A stretch of 64,000 nt of DNA. It comes from Multivorans sp965116445. GTDB taxonomy: Bacteria; Acidobacteriota; Thermoanaerobaculia; Multivoradales; Multivoraceae. The notes under the pieces are model-generated. The model saw only the letters and a program-made list of their open reading frames with translations, did not search any database and was not told where the DNA came from. A program made the translations under genes and the position numbers. This document shows, in pieces, positions 18,969 to 27,244 of the stretch; position 1 is the first letter of the stretch, and every line of letters starts with the position of its first letter. The DNA is taken from NCBI GenBank assembly GCA_965116445.1, contig OZ220688.1, positions 744,001 through 808,000 of the forward strand, written 5' to 3'.

Positions 18969-19958
18969 ATGAGGAATGAGAATCGGGTTCGCCGCCCGCG
19001 CCGGAGTGCGCGGGCGTTCTTGCGTCAAGGTGTGTTTCGCTGCGTTCACGTAGCGTTCGGAATCCTGTTCATGCTGGGTCTGGCGGTGCCCTCGCTCGGC
19101 CAAGAGCGGGACCGCCAAGCACCTGAAACCCCGGACCGCAATGAGCAGATGTTCGCGGTCAGCACGCCGGTCGATCTGCCGTCGAGGGGGCTGAGCGCGC
19201 TCCTGCCGTCCCAGCTCTACGCGGCCGCACTGCTTGCCGGCCTGGGCGACCCGGAGTCCGTGCGCATCGAGATCCGAGCGGTCATCGCGGAGGCCGACGA
19301 GCGGTTCCTGCGCGAACTCTATGCGAATGCCGTGCTGGCTGGGTTCGAGTGGCCGGGTGTCGTAAGGCACCGCATTCGCGTCGCGGGAGTGCAGGGAGAG
19401 CACGTGACAGGGTATCCCGACGACGTCGTCAACCGCGTCTACTCCGTTTCGATCCTCGTCGGCAACGCGGAAGATGTGGGAACGATTCGCGGTGCGCTTG
19501 ACCGCATGGTCGAGCGCGCCGGAGTGATCATCGCGCCGTTCATGGACGGTCCGATGGAGGGCGAGGGCCCTTTTGACGGCTGTGCTCCGCACGAGATGCG
19601 GGACGAGTACGGGGAATGCCGCTCCATGAACGAGGTCATCGACGACTTGATCCGTCGGGAACTGGAGCAGGCAGGATGGCCGGCTACTCTGATCCTCAAT
19701 GTCGTGGCGAACACTGACTGGGAGGAGTTCACGAACGACGCTTGTTCTGTCATTGGCAAGCTGAGCACACTCGGCACCTTCAAGAACCTGTGGGAACTGG
19801 CGAACGAGGTCGAAGACAACAAGGTCCTCTCCAAGAAGTTCTGGAAGATCGTCGGTCCCTGGGCTGGTCGATGGGGACTCAACATAGCGGCAGTCAGGAC
19901 CGCTGGAGGTGCTGTCGACCTTCTCAACATCGGTTGCTGGCTAAGGCGCTACTTGTAG
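18969..19958 (+). CDS. Secreted protein of unknown function
   Basis: A protein of 329 residues. A basic N-terminus and hydrophobic stretch (VAFGILFMLGLAVPSLGQ) form a signal peptide with cleavage near residue 45. The mature part is mostly helical with repeated LLAGLGDPESVRIEIRAVI and VLAGFEWPGVVRHRIRV segments. It has a Cys-containing middle (FDGCAPHEMRDEYGECRS) and a C-terminal region rich in Trp/Gly (FWKIVGPWAGRWGLNIAAV, ending IGCWLRRYL). I recognise no family. The start is set by the final repeat unit of the leader. The small membrane-protein gene follows 65 bp downstream, the same arrangement as at 35.4-35.8 kb. Confidence 0.75.
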   Translation: MRNENRVRRPRRSARAFLRQGVFRCVHVAFGILFMLGLAVPSLGQERDRQAPETPDRNEQMFAVSTPVDLPSRGLSALLPSQLYAAALLAGLGDPESVRIEIRAVIAEADERFLRELYANAVLAGFEWPGVVRHRIRVAGVQGEHVTGYPDDVVNRVYSVSILVGNAEDVGTIRGALDRMVERAGVIIAPFMDGPMEGEGPFDGCAPHEMRDEYGECRSMNEVIDDLIRRELEQAGWPATLILNVVANTDWEEFTNDACSVIGKLSTLGTFKNLWELANEVEDNKVLSKKFWKIVGPWAGRWGLNIAAVRTAGGAVDLLNIGCWLRRYL

Positions 19959-20023
19959 GATCAAGCGCGGGTAGGGGCGCGTCCACGAAAACGCGACGAG
20001 TCGCTGTCGCTCCGAGGGCCTCC

Positions 20024-20314
20024 ATGTGTCTGTCGGCTATACCGTTCCGGGAGGGGTTCAGGATGGCACTCAAGGGAATCGGGAGAAGGGGTCTTCAGGT
20101 GGGTGCGTGCCTGGTCGCTTTCGCTGTGTTGTTCGTGAACTCCTTGTTGGTGTGGGAGAGTTGGCGGACGTGGGCGGGCGTCTTCATCGCCCTGCTGACC
20201 TTCGCGGCTATTGGTTGGCTCTATCAGCGGAGGCGGGCTGCGGCGGAGGTGGGTGGCACGAACGTCGGGGCGAGTGACGGTCGCAACGGTGGCCTGGATC
20301 GCTCCGAGGTGTGA
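20024..20314 (+). CDS. Small two-helix membrane protein
   Basis: A protein of 96 residues from ATG 20024, which directly follows GAGGGCCTCC (20014-20023), a degenerate unit of the repeat that precedes the upstream gene. ATG 20063, with GGGAGGGG about 7 nt before it, would give 83 residues. Two transmembrane segments are clear: VGACLVAFAVLFVNSLLVW and WAGVFIALLTFAAIGWLY. A basic stop (QRRRAAAE) and a hydrophilic tail follow. Unknown family. Its position behind a secreted protein suggests a partner or immunity-type role, which is inference. Confidence 0.65.
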   Translation: MCLSAIPFREGFRMALKGIGRRGLQVGACLVAFAVLFVNSLLVWESWRTWAGVFIALLTFAAIGWLYQRRRAAAEVGGTNVGASDGRNGGLDRSEV

Positions 20315-20330
20315 CGCGTCACATTCCCCG

Positions 20331-22010
20331 TGAGGTGGTCCTGGTTCGTTGGACAGTATCGGGTCCAAGCTAAGGTGTACTCCCTTGGTTGATGAAGCAG
20401 TCCGCCGCAGCCGTCGGGGCTGTGGAAAACTGCGGAATCTGCGGAAAACTCGATTCCCTCTCTGCCAACGTACGTGACACAGCGGTCAATCCGTTGAATA
20501 GTGGAGGGCACACGTTGGCAAGGAGGATCGATGTCAAGACGAGAGCAGAGAGTGGATGGTGGCTCGGAGGTTCCGGCTCCGGGGGCTGAGGAGCGTAGCG
20601 ACGAGGCCCCCGGAGCCGGCGCGCCGACCGCGGGGAGGGTTCCTGACGCCGAGGTGGTGGCGAGGCCGTCCAGGCGGCAGTTCACGGCGGAGTATCGTGT
20701 GCGGATTCTGGAGGAGGCGGACCGATGCGCGGACCGCGGCGAGGTGGGGCGTCTTCTTCGGCGCGAAGGCCTGTACAGCTCCCATCTGGCCAACTGGCGC
20801 AAGGCACGTCGAGAGGGTGCCCTTGCGGGTCTGAGTCCGAAGAAGCGAGGTCGCAAGCCTGTCGAGGCCAACCACTTGGCGCCGAAGGTAAGGCGGCTGG
20901 AGGCGAAGGTGAGGCGGCTGGAGAAGGAACTCGCCGCCGCCCACACGATCCTGGACGTCCAGGGAAAAGTTGCAGGGCTGCTGGGATTCAGCCTCAAAGA
21001 CGGGAAGGACTGCTGATGGCGGCGGCGTCCCTGGCCCGGCAGGTCGGCATCGCGCCGGCATGCCGGGCCTTGGGCGTGTCGCGATCGACGTTCTATCGTC
21101 GAACGAGGCCTGCTCCCGGGCGACGGCAGCCCCGTCCCACACCCGCCCGGGCATTGAGCGAGGCCGAACGGCAACGAGTCGGAGACACGCTCGCCTCTTC
21201 ACGGTTCGTCGACCGGGCGCCCGCTGAAGTGGTGGCCACCCTGCTAGACGAGGGCAGGTACCTGTGCTCGGAACGCACCATGTACCGCATTCTCGGCGCG
21301 AACCACCCGGTGAAGGACCGCCGCAACCAGCGGGTCCATCCGCAGTACGCCAAGCCGGAGCTCGTCGCGACGGCACCCAACCAGGTCTGGTCGTGGGACA
21401 TCACCAGACTGCGCGGACCCCAAACCTGGAGCTACTACTACCTCTACGTCCTGCTCGACCTCTTCAGCCGCTACGCGGTCGGCTGGATGGTCGCCGATCG
21501 CGAGAACTCCGTTCTCGCCCAAACACTCATCGAGGAGACCTGCCTCAACTACGGCGTCAAGCCCGAGACGCTCACACTGCACTCGGACCGCGGCTCGCCG
21601 ATGACCGCTCAAGGTACCGCCCAACTGCTGGCACGCCTCGGCGTCGTCCGCTCCCTTGGCCGACCACAGGTCAGCGACGACAACCCCTACTCCGAAGCCC
21701 AGTTCAAGACGCTCAAGTATCACCCCGGCTTTCCGCCCCGCTTCGCTGACCAGGACGCGGCGACCGCCTTCTGCAGGGCCTTCTTCCCCTGGTACAACAC
21801 CGAGCATCGACATCACGGCATCGCCATGCTCACCCCCGAAACCGTCCACAACGGCCGAGCTCAAGCCGTGCTCAACCAGCGACAGCGCACCCTCACCGAA
21901 GCCTGGAACCGACACCCCGAACGATTCGTTCGAGGTCGACCTGCCCATCAGCCACCGCCCACCGAAGTCTGGATCAACAAGCCCGACCCTGAAACAACGG
22001 AGGAACCTCA
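20331..22010 (+). mobile_element. IS3-family element (two-ORF, plus orientation)
   Basis: The left end starts TGAGGTGGTCC at 20331 and continues into a ~190-nt leader containing GCTAAGGTGTACTCC. A weaker inverted match, GGAACCTCA (22002-22010), is the probable right end. It carries orfA (20531-21016) and orfB (21016-22014), and orfB appears to read through its own end. Its leader is also found as an inverted solo remnant at 36409-36533. It abuts the next element directly. Confidence 0.7.
20531..21016 (+). CDS. IS3-family transposase OrfA
   Basis: A protein of 161 residues from ATG 20531, with AAGGAGG 5 nt upstream; an upstream start at 20501 is less likely. Residues ~55-110 are a helix-turn-helix (RRQFTAEYRVRILEEADRC, LLRREGLYSSHLANWRKAR) typical of IS3 OrfA. 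Residues ~125-150 form a coiled coil (VRRLEAKVRRLEKELAAA) ending in ILDVQGKVAGLLG. The stop TGA overlaps the orfB ATG as TGATG, implying translational coupling instead of the usual -1 frameshift. Confidence 0.88.
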   Translation: MSRREQRVDGGSEVPAPGAEERSDEAPGAGAPTAGRVPDAEVVARPSRRQFTAEYRVRILEEADRCADRGEVGRLLRREGLYSSHLANWRKARREGALAGLSPKKRGRKPVEANHLAPKVRRLEAKVRRLEKELAAAHTILDVQGKVAGLLGFSLKDGKDC

Positions 22011-22014
22011 CTAA
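21016..22014 (+). CDS. IS3-family transposase OrfB (DDE)
   Basis: A protein of 332 residues beginning MAAASLARQVGIAPACRALG, the start set by overlap with the orfA stop. The DDE residues lie in WSWDITRL, LHSDRGSPMT and YSEAQFKTLKY, giving a complete catalytic core. The protein continues to KPDPETTEEPH. Its TAA stop (22012-22014) shares bases with the TAG stop of the neighbouring element's orfB on the opposite strand. It appears intact and therefore possibly active. Confidence 0.88.
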   Translation: MAAASLARQVGIAPACRALGVSRSTFYRRTRPAPGRRQPRPTPARALSEAERQRVGDTLASSRFVDRAPAEVVATLLDEGRYLCSERTMYRILGANHPVKDRRNQRVHPQYAKPELVATAPNQVWSWDITRLRGPQTWSYYYLYVLLDLFSRYAVGWMVADRENSVLAQTLIEETCLNYGVKPETLTLHSDRGSPMTAQGTAQLLARLGVVRSLGRPQVSDDNPYSEAQFKTLKYHPGFPPRFADQDAATAFCRAFFPWYNTEHRHHGIAMLTPETVHNGRAQAVLNQRQRTLTEAWNRHPERFVRGRPAHQPPPTEVWINKPDPETTEEPH

Positions 22015-22920
22015 ATCCAGAAACACCCTGTGCCATAGTCGTTGACAGCTTCCGATTCGCCCCGGAGGCGGGTGTCGGAAGTCGCATCGGGGCAGGCGCC
22101 GCGATAGACCTCGTCTGGGGTTCTGCCTTGGTGGGATGAATGCGGCCGCTCGAGATTGTAGAAGGCGATCCACTCGCCGATCACCTGCCGCGCCTCGATG
22201 CCGTCGGCGAGTTCGTGGAGGTAGACGGCCTCGTACTTGAGTGAGCGCCAGAGGCGCTCGATGAAGATGTTGTCCAGATACCGGCCGCGCCCGTCCATCG
22301 AGATCTTCACGTCGGCGTCCTCAAGTAGCCCGGTGAAGCCCGAACTGGTGAACTGGCTGCCTTGGTCCGTGTTGAAGATGTCGGGCTTGCCGTAACGGGC
22401 CAGGGCCTCTTCGAGGGCCTCGACGCAGAACGAAGCGTCGAGGCTGTTCGACAGCCGCCAGGACAGCACCCGCCGGCTCGCCCAGTCCATCACCGCGACC
22501 AGGTACAGGAAGCCGCCTCGCACCGGGATGTACGTGATGTCCGTGCACCAGACCTGATCCGGGCGTTCGATCTTGAGGCCCCTCAGCAGATACGGGAAGA
22601 CCTTGTGCCCCGGATGAGGCTTGCTGGTCCGCGGTGCCCGGTAGATCGCCTGAGTGCCCATCAGGCGCGTCAGACGCCGCACCCGGTGACGACCGAGGTG
22701 AATACCCTCGCGGCGCAGGTGGCGAACCATCTGCCGAGAACCGTAGAACGGGTACAGCAGGAAGAGCTCGTCCATCTTGCGCATCAGATCGAGCGTCTCC
22801 GCACTCTCCCCTTTGGCCGGTAGTACAGCGAGGAACGGCTGACCTCGAACAGACGACACTGCCGGCTCAAGCTCAACTCACCTTCCCCGCGATCGATCAT
22901 CCGCAGGCGCTCGGCCCGGC
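22011..22920 (-). pseudogene. IS3-family OrfB, frameshifted
   Basis: The -1 frame after orfA encodes SRAERLRMIDRGEGELSLSR, then RQCRLFEVSRSSLYYRPKG, and then hits a stop. The conserved continuation ESAETLDLMRKMDELF is in a different frame, reached through a GGGG run at 22808-22811 that appears one G short. Downstream the DDE core is intact: WCTDITYIPV, NTDQGSQFTS and FIERLWRSLKYE. The open frame from GTG 22859 lacks the native N-terminus. This is either an inactivating 1-nt deletion or a homopolymer sequencing error. Confidence 0.7.
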
Positions 22921-23199
22921 TCAGCGTCCGAGCCCCCTGGACAAGAAATCCCGCTCGACCGTCAACTCCCCGATCTTCGCGTGAAGGTCCCTGATCTCCT
23001 CCTCGTGGTCCCGCCGCCGCTCCGGACCAGCCGAAAAGGTCTCCTTCATCCCCTCGATCGCCTTACGCTTCCAACTGCTCACCTGATTCGGGTGAATCCC
23101 GTGGCGCGACGCGATCGCCGAAATCGGCTTCTCCTCGCGCAGCGCCTCAAGAGCTACTTTCGACTTGAACGCCGCCGTGAACTTCCGACGCTTCCTCAT
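22921..23199 (-). CDS. IS3-family transposase OrfA
   Basis: A protein of 92 residues starting MRKRRKFTAAFKSKVALEAL, the standard IS3 OrfA helix-turn-helix, followed by ISAIASRHGIHPNQVSSWK and a leucine-rich C-terminal helix (IRDLHAKIGELTVERDFLSR). GAGGAGG lies about 7 nt before the ATG. A GGGGG run near the 3' end is a candidate site for the -1 frameshift that would fuse it to OrfB. Confidence 0.88.
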   Translation of the reverse strand: MRKRRKFTAAFKSKVALEALREEKPISAIASRHGIHPNQVSSWKRKAIEGMKETFSAGPERRRDHEEEIRDLHAKIGELTVERDFLSRGLGR

Positions 23200-23322
23200 T
23201 CTCTGGCCTCCTCGCGGTAGAGGAGTGCACCTTAGCCACCTGTTCAGTTCTGTGGGACCACCTCACCGTCCGTTCGGCGCTTCAACCGGAACTCACTCGC
23301 GACGCTGTCCGCGCTCCGGTGC

Positions 23323-23328
23323 TATGAT
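23323..23328 (+). promoter_or_regulatory. Possible -10 box for rpmB
   Basis: TATGAT lies 64 nt before the rpmB ATG, downstream of the IS end at 23266. No recognisable -35 box is found at 16-18 bp, so this is weak evidence on its own. The IS3 element inserted about 55 bp upstream of this box. Confidence 0.3.
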
Positions 23329-23391
23329 CGCGCGCCGAACGAATCCGCCCTGACGCCAGCAACTCGGGCGTCGCGCCGATGGAGTCCCGAC

Positions 23392-23631
23392 ATGCCCAGA
23401 ACCTGCCAGATCACCGGCAAGAAGCCGCTCAGCGGCCATAACATCTCTCACGCGCACAACGTCACGAACAAGTGGCAGCGGCCGAACATCCAGACCAAGC
23501 GGCTCTACGTGCCCGAACTCAAGCGGACACTGAAGCTCAAGGTGTCGACGCGCGCCCTGCGGACGATCGACAAGAAGGGCCTGCTGCCCTACCTGAAGAG
23601 CCGCGGTCTGACCGTCCGCGACGTGACTTAG
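23392..23631 (+). CDS. rpmB: 50S ribosomal protein L28
   Basis: A protein of 79 residues beginning MPRTCQITGKKPLSGHNISHAHN, characteristic of L28, then NKWQRPNIQTKRLYVPELK and a C-terminal STRALRTIDKKGLLPYLK. The zinc-type CxxC pairs of some L28 variants are absent, leaving a single Cys near the N-terminus. It is a structural protein of the large ribosomal subunit. It stands alone between the IS3 elements and the convergent flotillin gene. Confidence 0.95.
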   Translation: MPRTCQITGKKPLSGHNISHAHNVTNKWQRPNIQTKRLYVPELKRTLKLKVSTRALRTIDKKGLLPYLKSRGLTVRDVT

Positions 23632-23688
23632 GCGACGGCAAAGCGGTCGCCGCTTCGCGGCGCGTCTCGCTGGCCGCCTGCGGCGGCA

Positions 23689-23790
23689 GCCGGCGGGGAC
23701 GCCGGCGCACCCAGTCCCGGTAGCCGGCGGGGACGCTGGCGCACCCAGTCCCGGCAGCCGGCGGGGACGCTGGCGCACCCGGTTCCGGAT
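23689..23790. repeat. Three tandem 34-bp units between rpmB and the flotillin gene
   Basis: Units begin GCCGGCGGGGACG at 23689, 23723 and 23757 with an exact 34-bp period; each contains GGCGCACCC(A/G)GT. The block before it, GGTCGCCGCTTCGCGGCG (from 23645), also occurs at 16769. It lies between two convergent genes. With no spacers between units it is not CRISPR; it looks like an expanded module of the intergenic repeat family. Confidence 0.75.
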
Positions 23791-23821
23791 GCCGGTCTAC
23801 CCGGTGTGAGGTCCCGTGCGC

Positions 23822-25237
23822 TCAGGGTTCGGGGTCGGCCTCCGGTTCCTCGGGCGAGGCCGCCCCGGCTTCCTCGCGGCTGCCCAGGTACTCGGGCAGC
23901 TTGATGCCGACGTTCTTCGTCAGTTCGTGAAGTGGCGGCAGGGCGCCGACGAGGCCGGAGACGAAGTCCGCGGTCGCCGTCTTGCCGTTGTCGCCGCGGC
24001 CGGAATCCCACACGGTCACGTTGTCGATCTGGAGGTTGGCGATCGCCTTGACCTGTTCCTCGACCAGCTTCGGTAGCTGCTCCGTGGCGAGTAGTAGCGC
24101 CGTGTTGTCGGCGCCGCCGATCGCGTCGACGAGGCGGTCGAAGCCCTCGGCCTTCTTCTTCAGCACCGCCTCGATACCGGCGGCTTCGGCTTCCTGGAGG
24201 CGCTGAATGCGGTCGGCGTCGGCCTCGGTCAGGGACCGGATGCCGTCCGCTTCGCCCTGTTTCAGGCGGCGGTTGCGTTCGGCCTCGGCTTCGGCGAGCG
24301 TTGCCATCTCTTCCTTCTTGATCTCGGCGGGGACGACGACGTCCGCCCGCTGGGTCGCCTGTTCGCGGGTGGCGCGCGCGACCTCGGACTCCTGCTGGGC
24401 CGCGTAGGCTTCCTGCAGGGCCTGTGCCGCCTTGACCTTCTCCGCGGCGGACGCATCGCGTTCGGCCTCGGCCTCTTCCTTTCTCCGACTGGAGTCGGAC
24501 TGGGCCACGCGCACCGCGGATTCGTTCTCGCCCTCCTGAGCCGTCGCCAGGGCCTGGGCCACCTCGATGCGCCGGTCGCGCTCCGCCGCCGCGGCGCCGA
24601 CCTCGCCGTCCCGTTCCTGCTCGGCGACCTTGACCTTCGCCTCGTTGATCGCCCGCGCGGCGGCTTCCTTGCCGAGGGCGTCGATGTAGCCGGACTCGTC
24701 CGTGATGTCCTGGATGTTCACGTTGATCAGTCGCAGGCCGACCTTCTTCAGCTCGACCTCGACGCCGTTCGAGATGTTCTCGATCAGCTTGTCGCGGTCG
24801 GCGTTGATCTCCTCGATCGGCATCGTCGCCAGAACGACGCGCATCTGACCGAAGATGATGTCGCGCGCGAGCGCGGAGACCCGGTCCATTTGCATGCCGA
24901 GCAGGCGCTCGGCCGCGTTCTCCATTACGCCGGATTCGGTCGAGATGCCGACCGTGAACGTCGACGGGCAGTTGACGCGGATGTTCTGCTTCGAGAGCGC
25001 CCCGGTCAGGTTGATGTCCATCGTCATCGGTTCGAGATCGAGGAACTGGTGCGCCTGCAGGATCGGGATGATGAAGGCGGCGCCGCCGTGGTAGCACTTC
25101 GCCGAGCCAGTGCCGCCGATCTTCCCGTAGACCACGAGGATGCGGTCGGAGGGGCAACGCCGGTACCGGCTCGAAAGCGAGAAGATGAGGATGAGGACCG
25201 CCGCCAGGGCGGACAGGATGAGGATGATCAGGTCCAC
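23822..25237 (-). CDS. Flotillin-family SPFH protein
   Basis: A protein of 471 residues with an N-terminal membrane anchor (MDLIILILSALAAVLILIF). The SPFH/Band 7 domain spans ~30-210 (ILVVYGKIGGTGSAKCYHGG, VGLRLINVNIQDITDE). A long Ala/Glu-rich coiled coil follows (~205-400, many EAxAERD repeats), with a flotillin C-terminus (QLPKLVEEQVKAIANLQID). Flotillins scaffold ordered membrane microdomains. The NfeD-like gene 24 bp upstream is the usual partner, which supports a two-gene membrane-organising unit. It probably belongs to the long minus-strand transcript starting at the sulfatase gene. Confidence 0.92.
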   Translation of the reverse strand: MDLIILILSALAAVLILIFSLSSRYRRCPSDRILVVYGKIGGTGSAKCYHGGAAFIIPILQAHQFLDLEPMTMDINLTGALSKQNIRVNCPSTFTVGISTESGVMENAAERLLGMQMDRVSALARDIIFGQMRVVLATMPIEEINADRDKLIENISNGVEVELKKVGLRLINVNIQDITDESGYIDALGKEAAARAINEAKVKVAEQERDGEVGAAAAERDRRIEVAQALATAQEGENESAVRVAQSDSSRRKEEAEAERDASAAEKVKAAQALQEAYAAQQESEVARATREQATQRADVVVPAEIKKEEMATLAEAEAERNRRLKQGEADGIRSLTEADADRIQRLQEAEAAGIEAVLKKKAEGFDRLVDAIGGADNTALLLATEQLPKLVEEQVKAIANLQIDNVTVWDSGRGDNGKTATADFVSGLVGALPPLHELTKNVGIKLPEYLGSREEAGAASPEEPEADPEP

Positions 25238-25261
25238 GGTTTCGTTCTCCTGACTACTTGC

Positions 25262-25849
25262 TTACTGGGTTTCGGTCTGTTCGTCGGCTTCCGCGTCTAG
25301 CGGAACGACGAGCAGGGTGTTCGGATCGAGGGTGTCGACCACGCGGATGCGGGTCAGGGTGGGCAGATCCTGGTCGTGGCGGGTCATCGCGGCGACCGTG
25401 CGCAGCCGGCCCTGGACCAGGACTTCGACCTGCCCGGGCTTCCTGAGGCCGCCGCCGATCGGCGCGTACACCTTGCCGGCCACGCCGACCGCATTCCTGT
25501 AGTCCACGGTGCCGCTGTGGCGCAGGCCCATCAGCACGCGCATGACCAGGAGCAGGATGCCGGCGAAGAGAAGACCGACGACGGTGCCGCCGATCGAGGC
25601 GCCGAGGGTCGAATAGCCGGCGCGCATCATCACGACGCCGGTCCAGCCGAAACCGGCCAGGAAACCGCTCACGGTGCGCATCGAGAGCAGGGAAGTTCCC
25701 TCGCCGTCGACGGCGTCGAGCAGGTCGTCGAGCCCGAAGACGGTGAGGACGACCTGAATCAGCAAGGCCAGAGCGGAGACGATGCCGAGCGCGTAGAAGA
25801 CGCGGTACGCGCCCTCCAGTGAACCCCACCAGTTGCTGACTGCCTCCAT
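25262..25849 (-). CDS. NfeD/YuaF-like membrane protein, flotillin partner
   Basis: A protein of 195 residues. It has three membrane segments: YALGIVSALALLIQVVLTVF, an amphipathic Gly-rich segment around STLGASIGGTVVG, and LLFAGILLLVMRVLMGL. A soluble C-terminal domain follows (VGVAGKVYAPIGGGLRKPG, then RIRVVDTLDPNTLLVVPL) resembling the OB fold of NfeD/YuaF proteins. Proteins of this kind work with flotillins; the adjacent flotillin gene supports the call. Assignment rests on fold pattern and context. Confidence 0.75.
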   Translation of the reverse strand: MEAVSNWWGSLEGAYRVFYALGIVSALALLIQVVLTVFGLDDLLDAVDGEGTSLLSMRTVSGFLAGFGWTGVVMMRAGYSTLGASIGGTVVGLLFAGILLLVMRVLMGLRHSGTVDYRNAVGVAGKVYAPIGGGLRKPGQVEVLVQGRLRTVAAMTRHDQDLPTLTRIRVVDTLDPNTLLVVPLDAEADEQTETQ

Positions 25850-25897
25850 CGCTCCCCTCGCTCTTCTACGTGTTTCCCCGGGTCCTTGTTGACGACG

Positions 25898-27244
25898 TCA
25901 GACGGCGCTTCCGGCCCGCGCGATACCGCGCGCCTCGTCGACCCTGAGCAGCAGCAGGCCGCCGACCAGGAAGAACACGAGGACGACCGCGATGCCCGCG
26001 CGTTGGCCGTAGCCGGCGGTGATCAGGCCCAGCAGCATCGGGCCCAGGAAGGCCGTCGCCTTGCCGGAGAAGGCGAAGAAGCCGAAGAACTCGGACTCGT
26101 AGCGCTTCGGCGCGAAACGGCCCATCAGCGACCGGCTCGCGGACTGGTTGGGACCCATGAACAGGCCCAGCACCAGCGCCGCGGCCCAGAACCAGGCCCT
26201 GTTCGGCGCTGCGACCGCGACCAGCGAGCAGACGAACAGGCCGACCAGGCTCCAGAGCACGGTGGTGCGGCCGCCCACCCGATCGTCGACGAGGCCGAAC
26301 AGGAACGCGCCCAGCCCCGCGGCGACGTTCAGAGCGATGCCGAACACGATCACCTCGCTGGTGTCCATCCCGAAGGTGCCCGCGGCGTAGACGCCGCCGA
26401 AGGCGAACACCGTGATCAGGCCGTCGTTGTAGATCAGGCGGGCGACGAGGAAGCGGATGATGTCCTGGAAGTCCCGGATTCGCTTCAGGGTACGACCGAG
26501 ATCGCTGAACGCGCCGCGAACAGACGCGGCGGCGCCGTCGGCGGGCCGGGTTGCGCTTGGCGCGACCTCGTCACGCAGCAGAATCAGGGCCGGCAGGCTG
26601 AAGAGCAGGAACCATGCGGCGACGAGCAGGTTCGAGGCGCGGACGTTGAAGCCGTCCTCCGTGCTGAGCGGCAGCCAGGGCGCCCCCCCGCCGAGACCGA
26701 TCAGCCCGAGCAGGGCGACGACCAGGCAGGCGAGCCCACCCGCGTAGCCGAGGCCCCAGGCGTAGCCGGAGATCCGCCCGATCGTTCGGGGCGTGGACAG
26801 CCGGGGCAGGAAGGAGTTGTAGAACACCATGCCGACCTCGAAGCCGACGTTCGCGATGACGAACAAGGTGAGCGCCGCCAGAACGGCGTTGCCGCTTCCC
26901 GGGACGATGAAGGTCAGCCAGGCCGTGGCGCCGACCGAGACCAGGGTCGCGACAGCCAGGAAGCGCCGGCGCAGCCCCGAGCGGTCGGCCATCGCTCCGA
27001 GCACCGGCGAGATCAGCGCGATGAGCAGGGAGCTGATCGTGATCCCGCGCGACCACAGGGCGGTGCCGCGGTCCGCGTCCTCGGCGAAGGTCTGCGAGAA
27101 GTAGGTCGCGTAGACGAAGGTCACCACCAGGGTGGTGAAGGCGGAGTTGGCCCAGTCGTAAAGACACCAGGAGGCCACCGCCCCGCGACGGAGGCCGGAT
27201 CCCGATCCGCTGCCTTCGCTGCTCAGAACGTCTCGTCCTCCCAC
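25898..27244 (-). CDS. MFS transporter, UMF1/Atg22-like
   Basis: A protein of 448 residues with about 12 transmembrane segments. The N-terminal SWCLYDWANSAFTTLVV is the hallmark of UMF1-family permeases (Atg22-like). A loop LGAMADRSGLRRRFL resembles the MFS motif A. The start at GTG 27244 lies 22 nt inside the 3' end of the enoyl-CoA hydratase gene, so the two are coupled. Bacterial substrates of this family are unknown; amino-acid efflux is known only for the fungal vacuolar relative. Confidence 0.88.
   Translation of the reverse strand: MGGRDVLSSEGSGSGSGLRRGAVASWCLYDWANSAFTTLVVTFVYATYFSQTFAEDADRGTALWSRGITISSLLIALISPVLGAMADRSGLRRRFLAVATLVSVGATAWLTFIVPGSGNAVLAALTLFVIANVGFEVGMVFYNSFLPRLSTPRTIGRISGYAWGLGYAGGLACLVVALLGLIGLGGGAPWLPLSTEDGFNVRASNLLVAAWFLLFSLPALILLRDEVAPSATRPADGAAASVRGAFSDLGRTLKRIRDFQDIIRFLVARLIYNDGLITVFAFGGVYAAGTFGMDTSEVIVFGIALNVAAGLGAFLFGLVDDRVGGRTTVLWSLVGLFVCSLVAVAAPNRAWFWAAALVLGLFMGPNQSASRSLMGRFAPKRYESEFFGFFAFSGKATAFLGPMLLGLITAGYGQRAGIAVVLVFFLVGGLLLLRVDEARGIARAGSAV

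Larger units (their letters stand above)
22011..23266 (-). mobile_element. IS3-family element (minus orientation), tail to tail with the previous one
   Basis: The left end is at 23266, reading TGAGGTGGTCCCACAG on the minus strand, 67 bp before orfA. It shares the first 11 bases and the later GCTAAGGTG(T/C)ACTCC box with the neighbouring IS although the transposases differ clearly. The right end lies at or very near 22011; no good inverted repeat was found there, so it may have lost a few bases at the junction. Confidence 0.65.
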
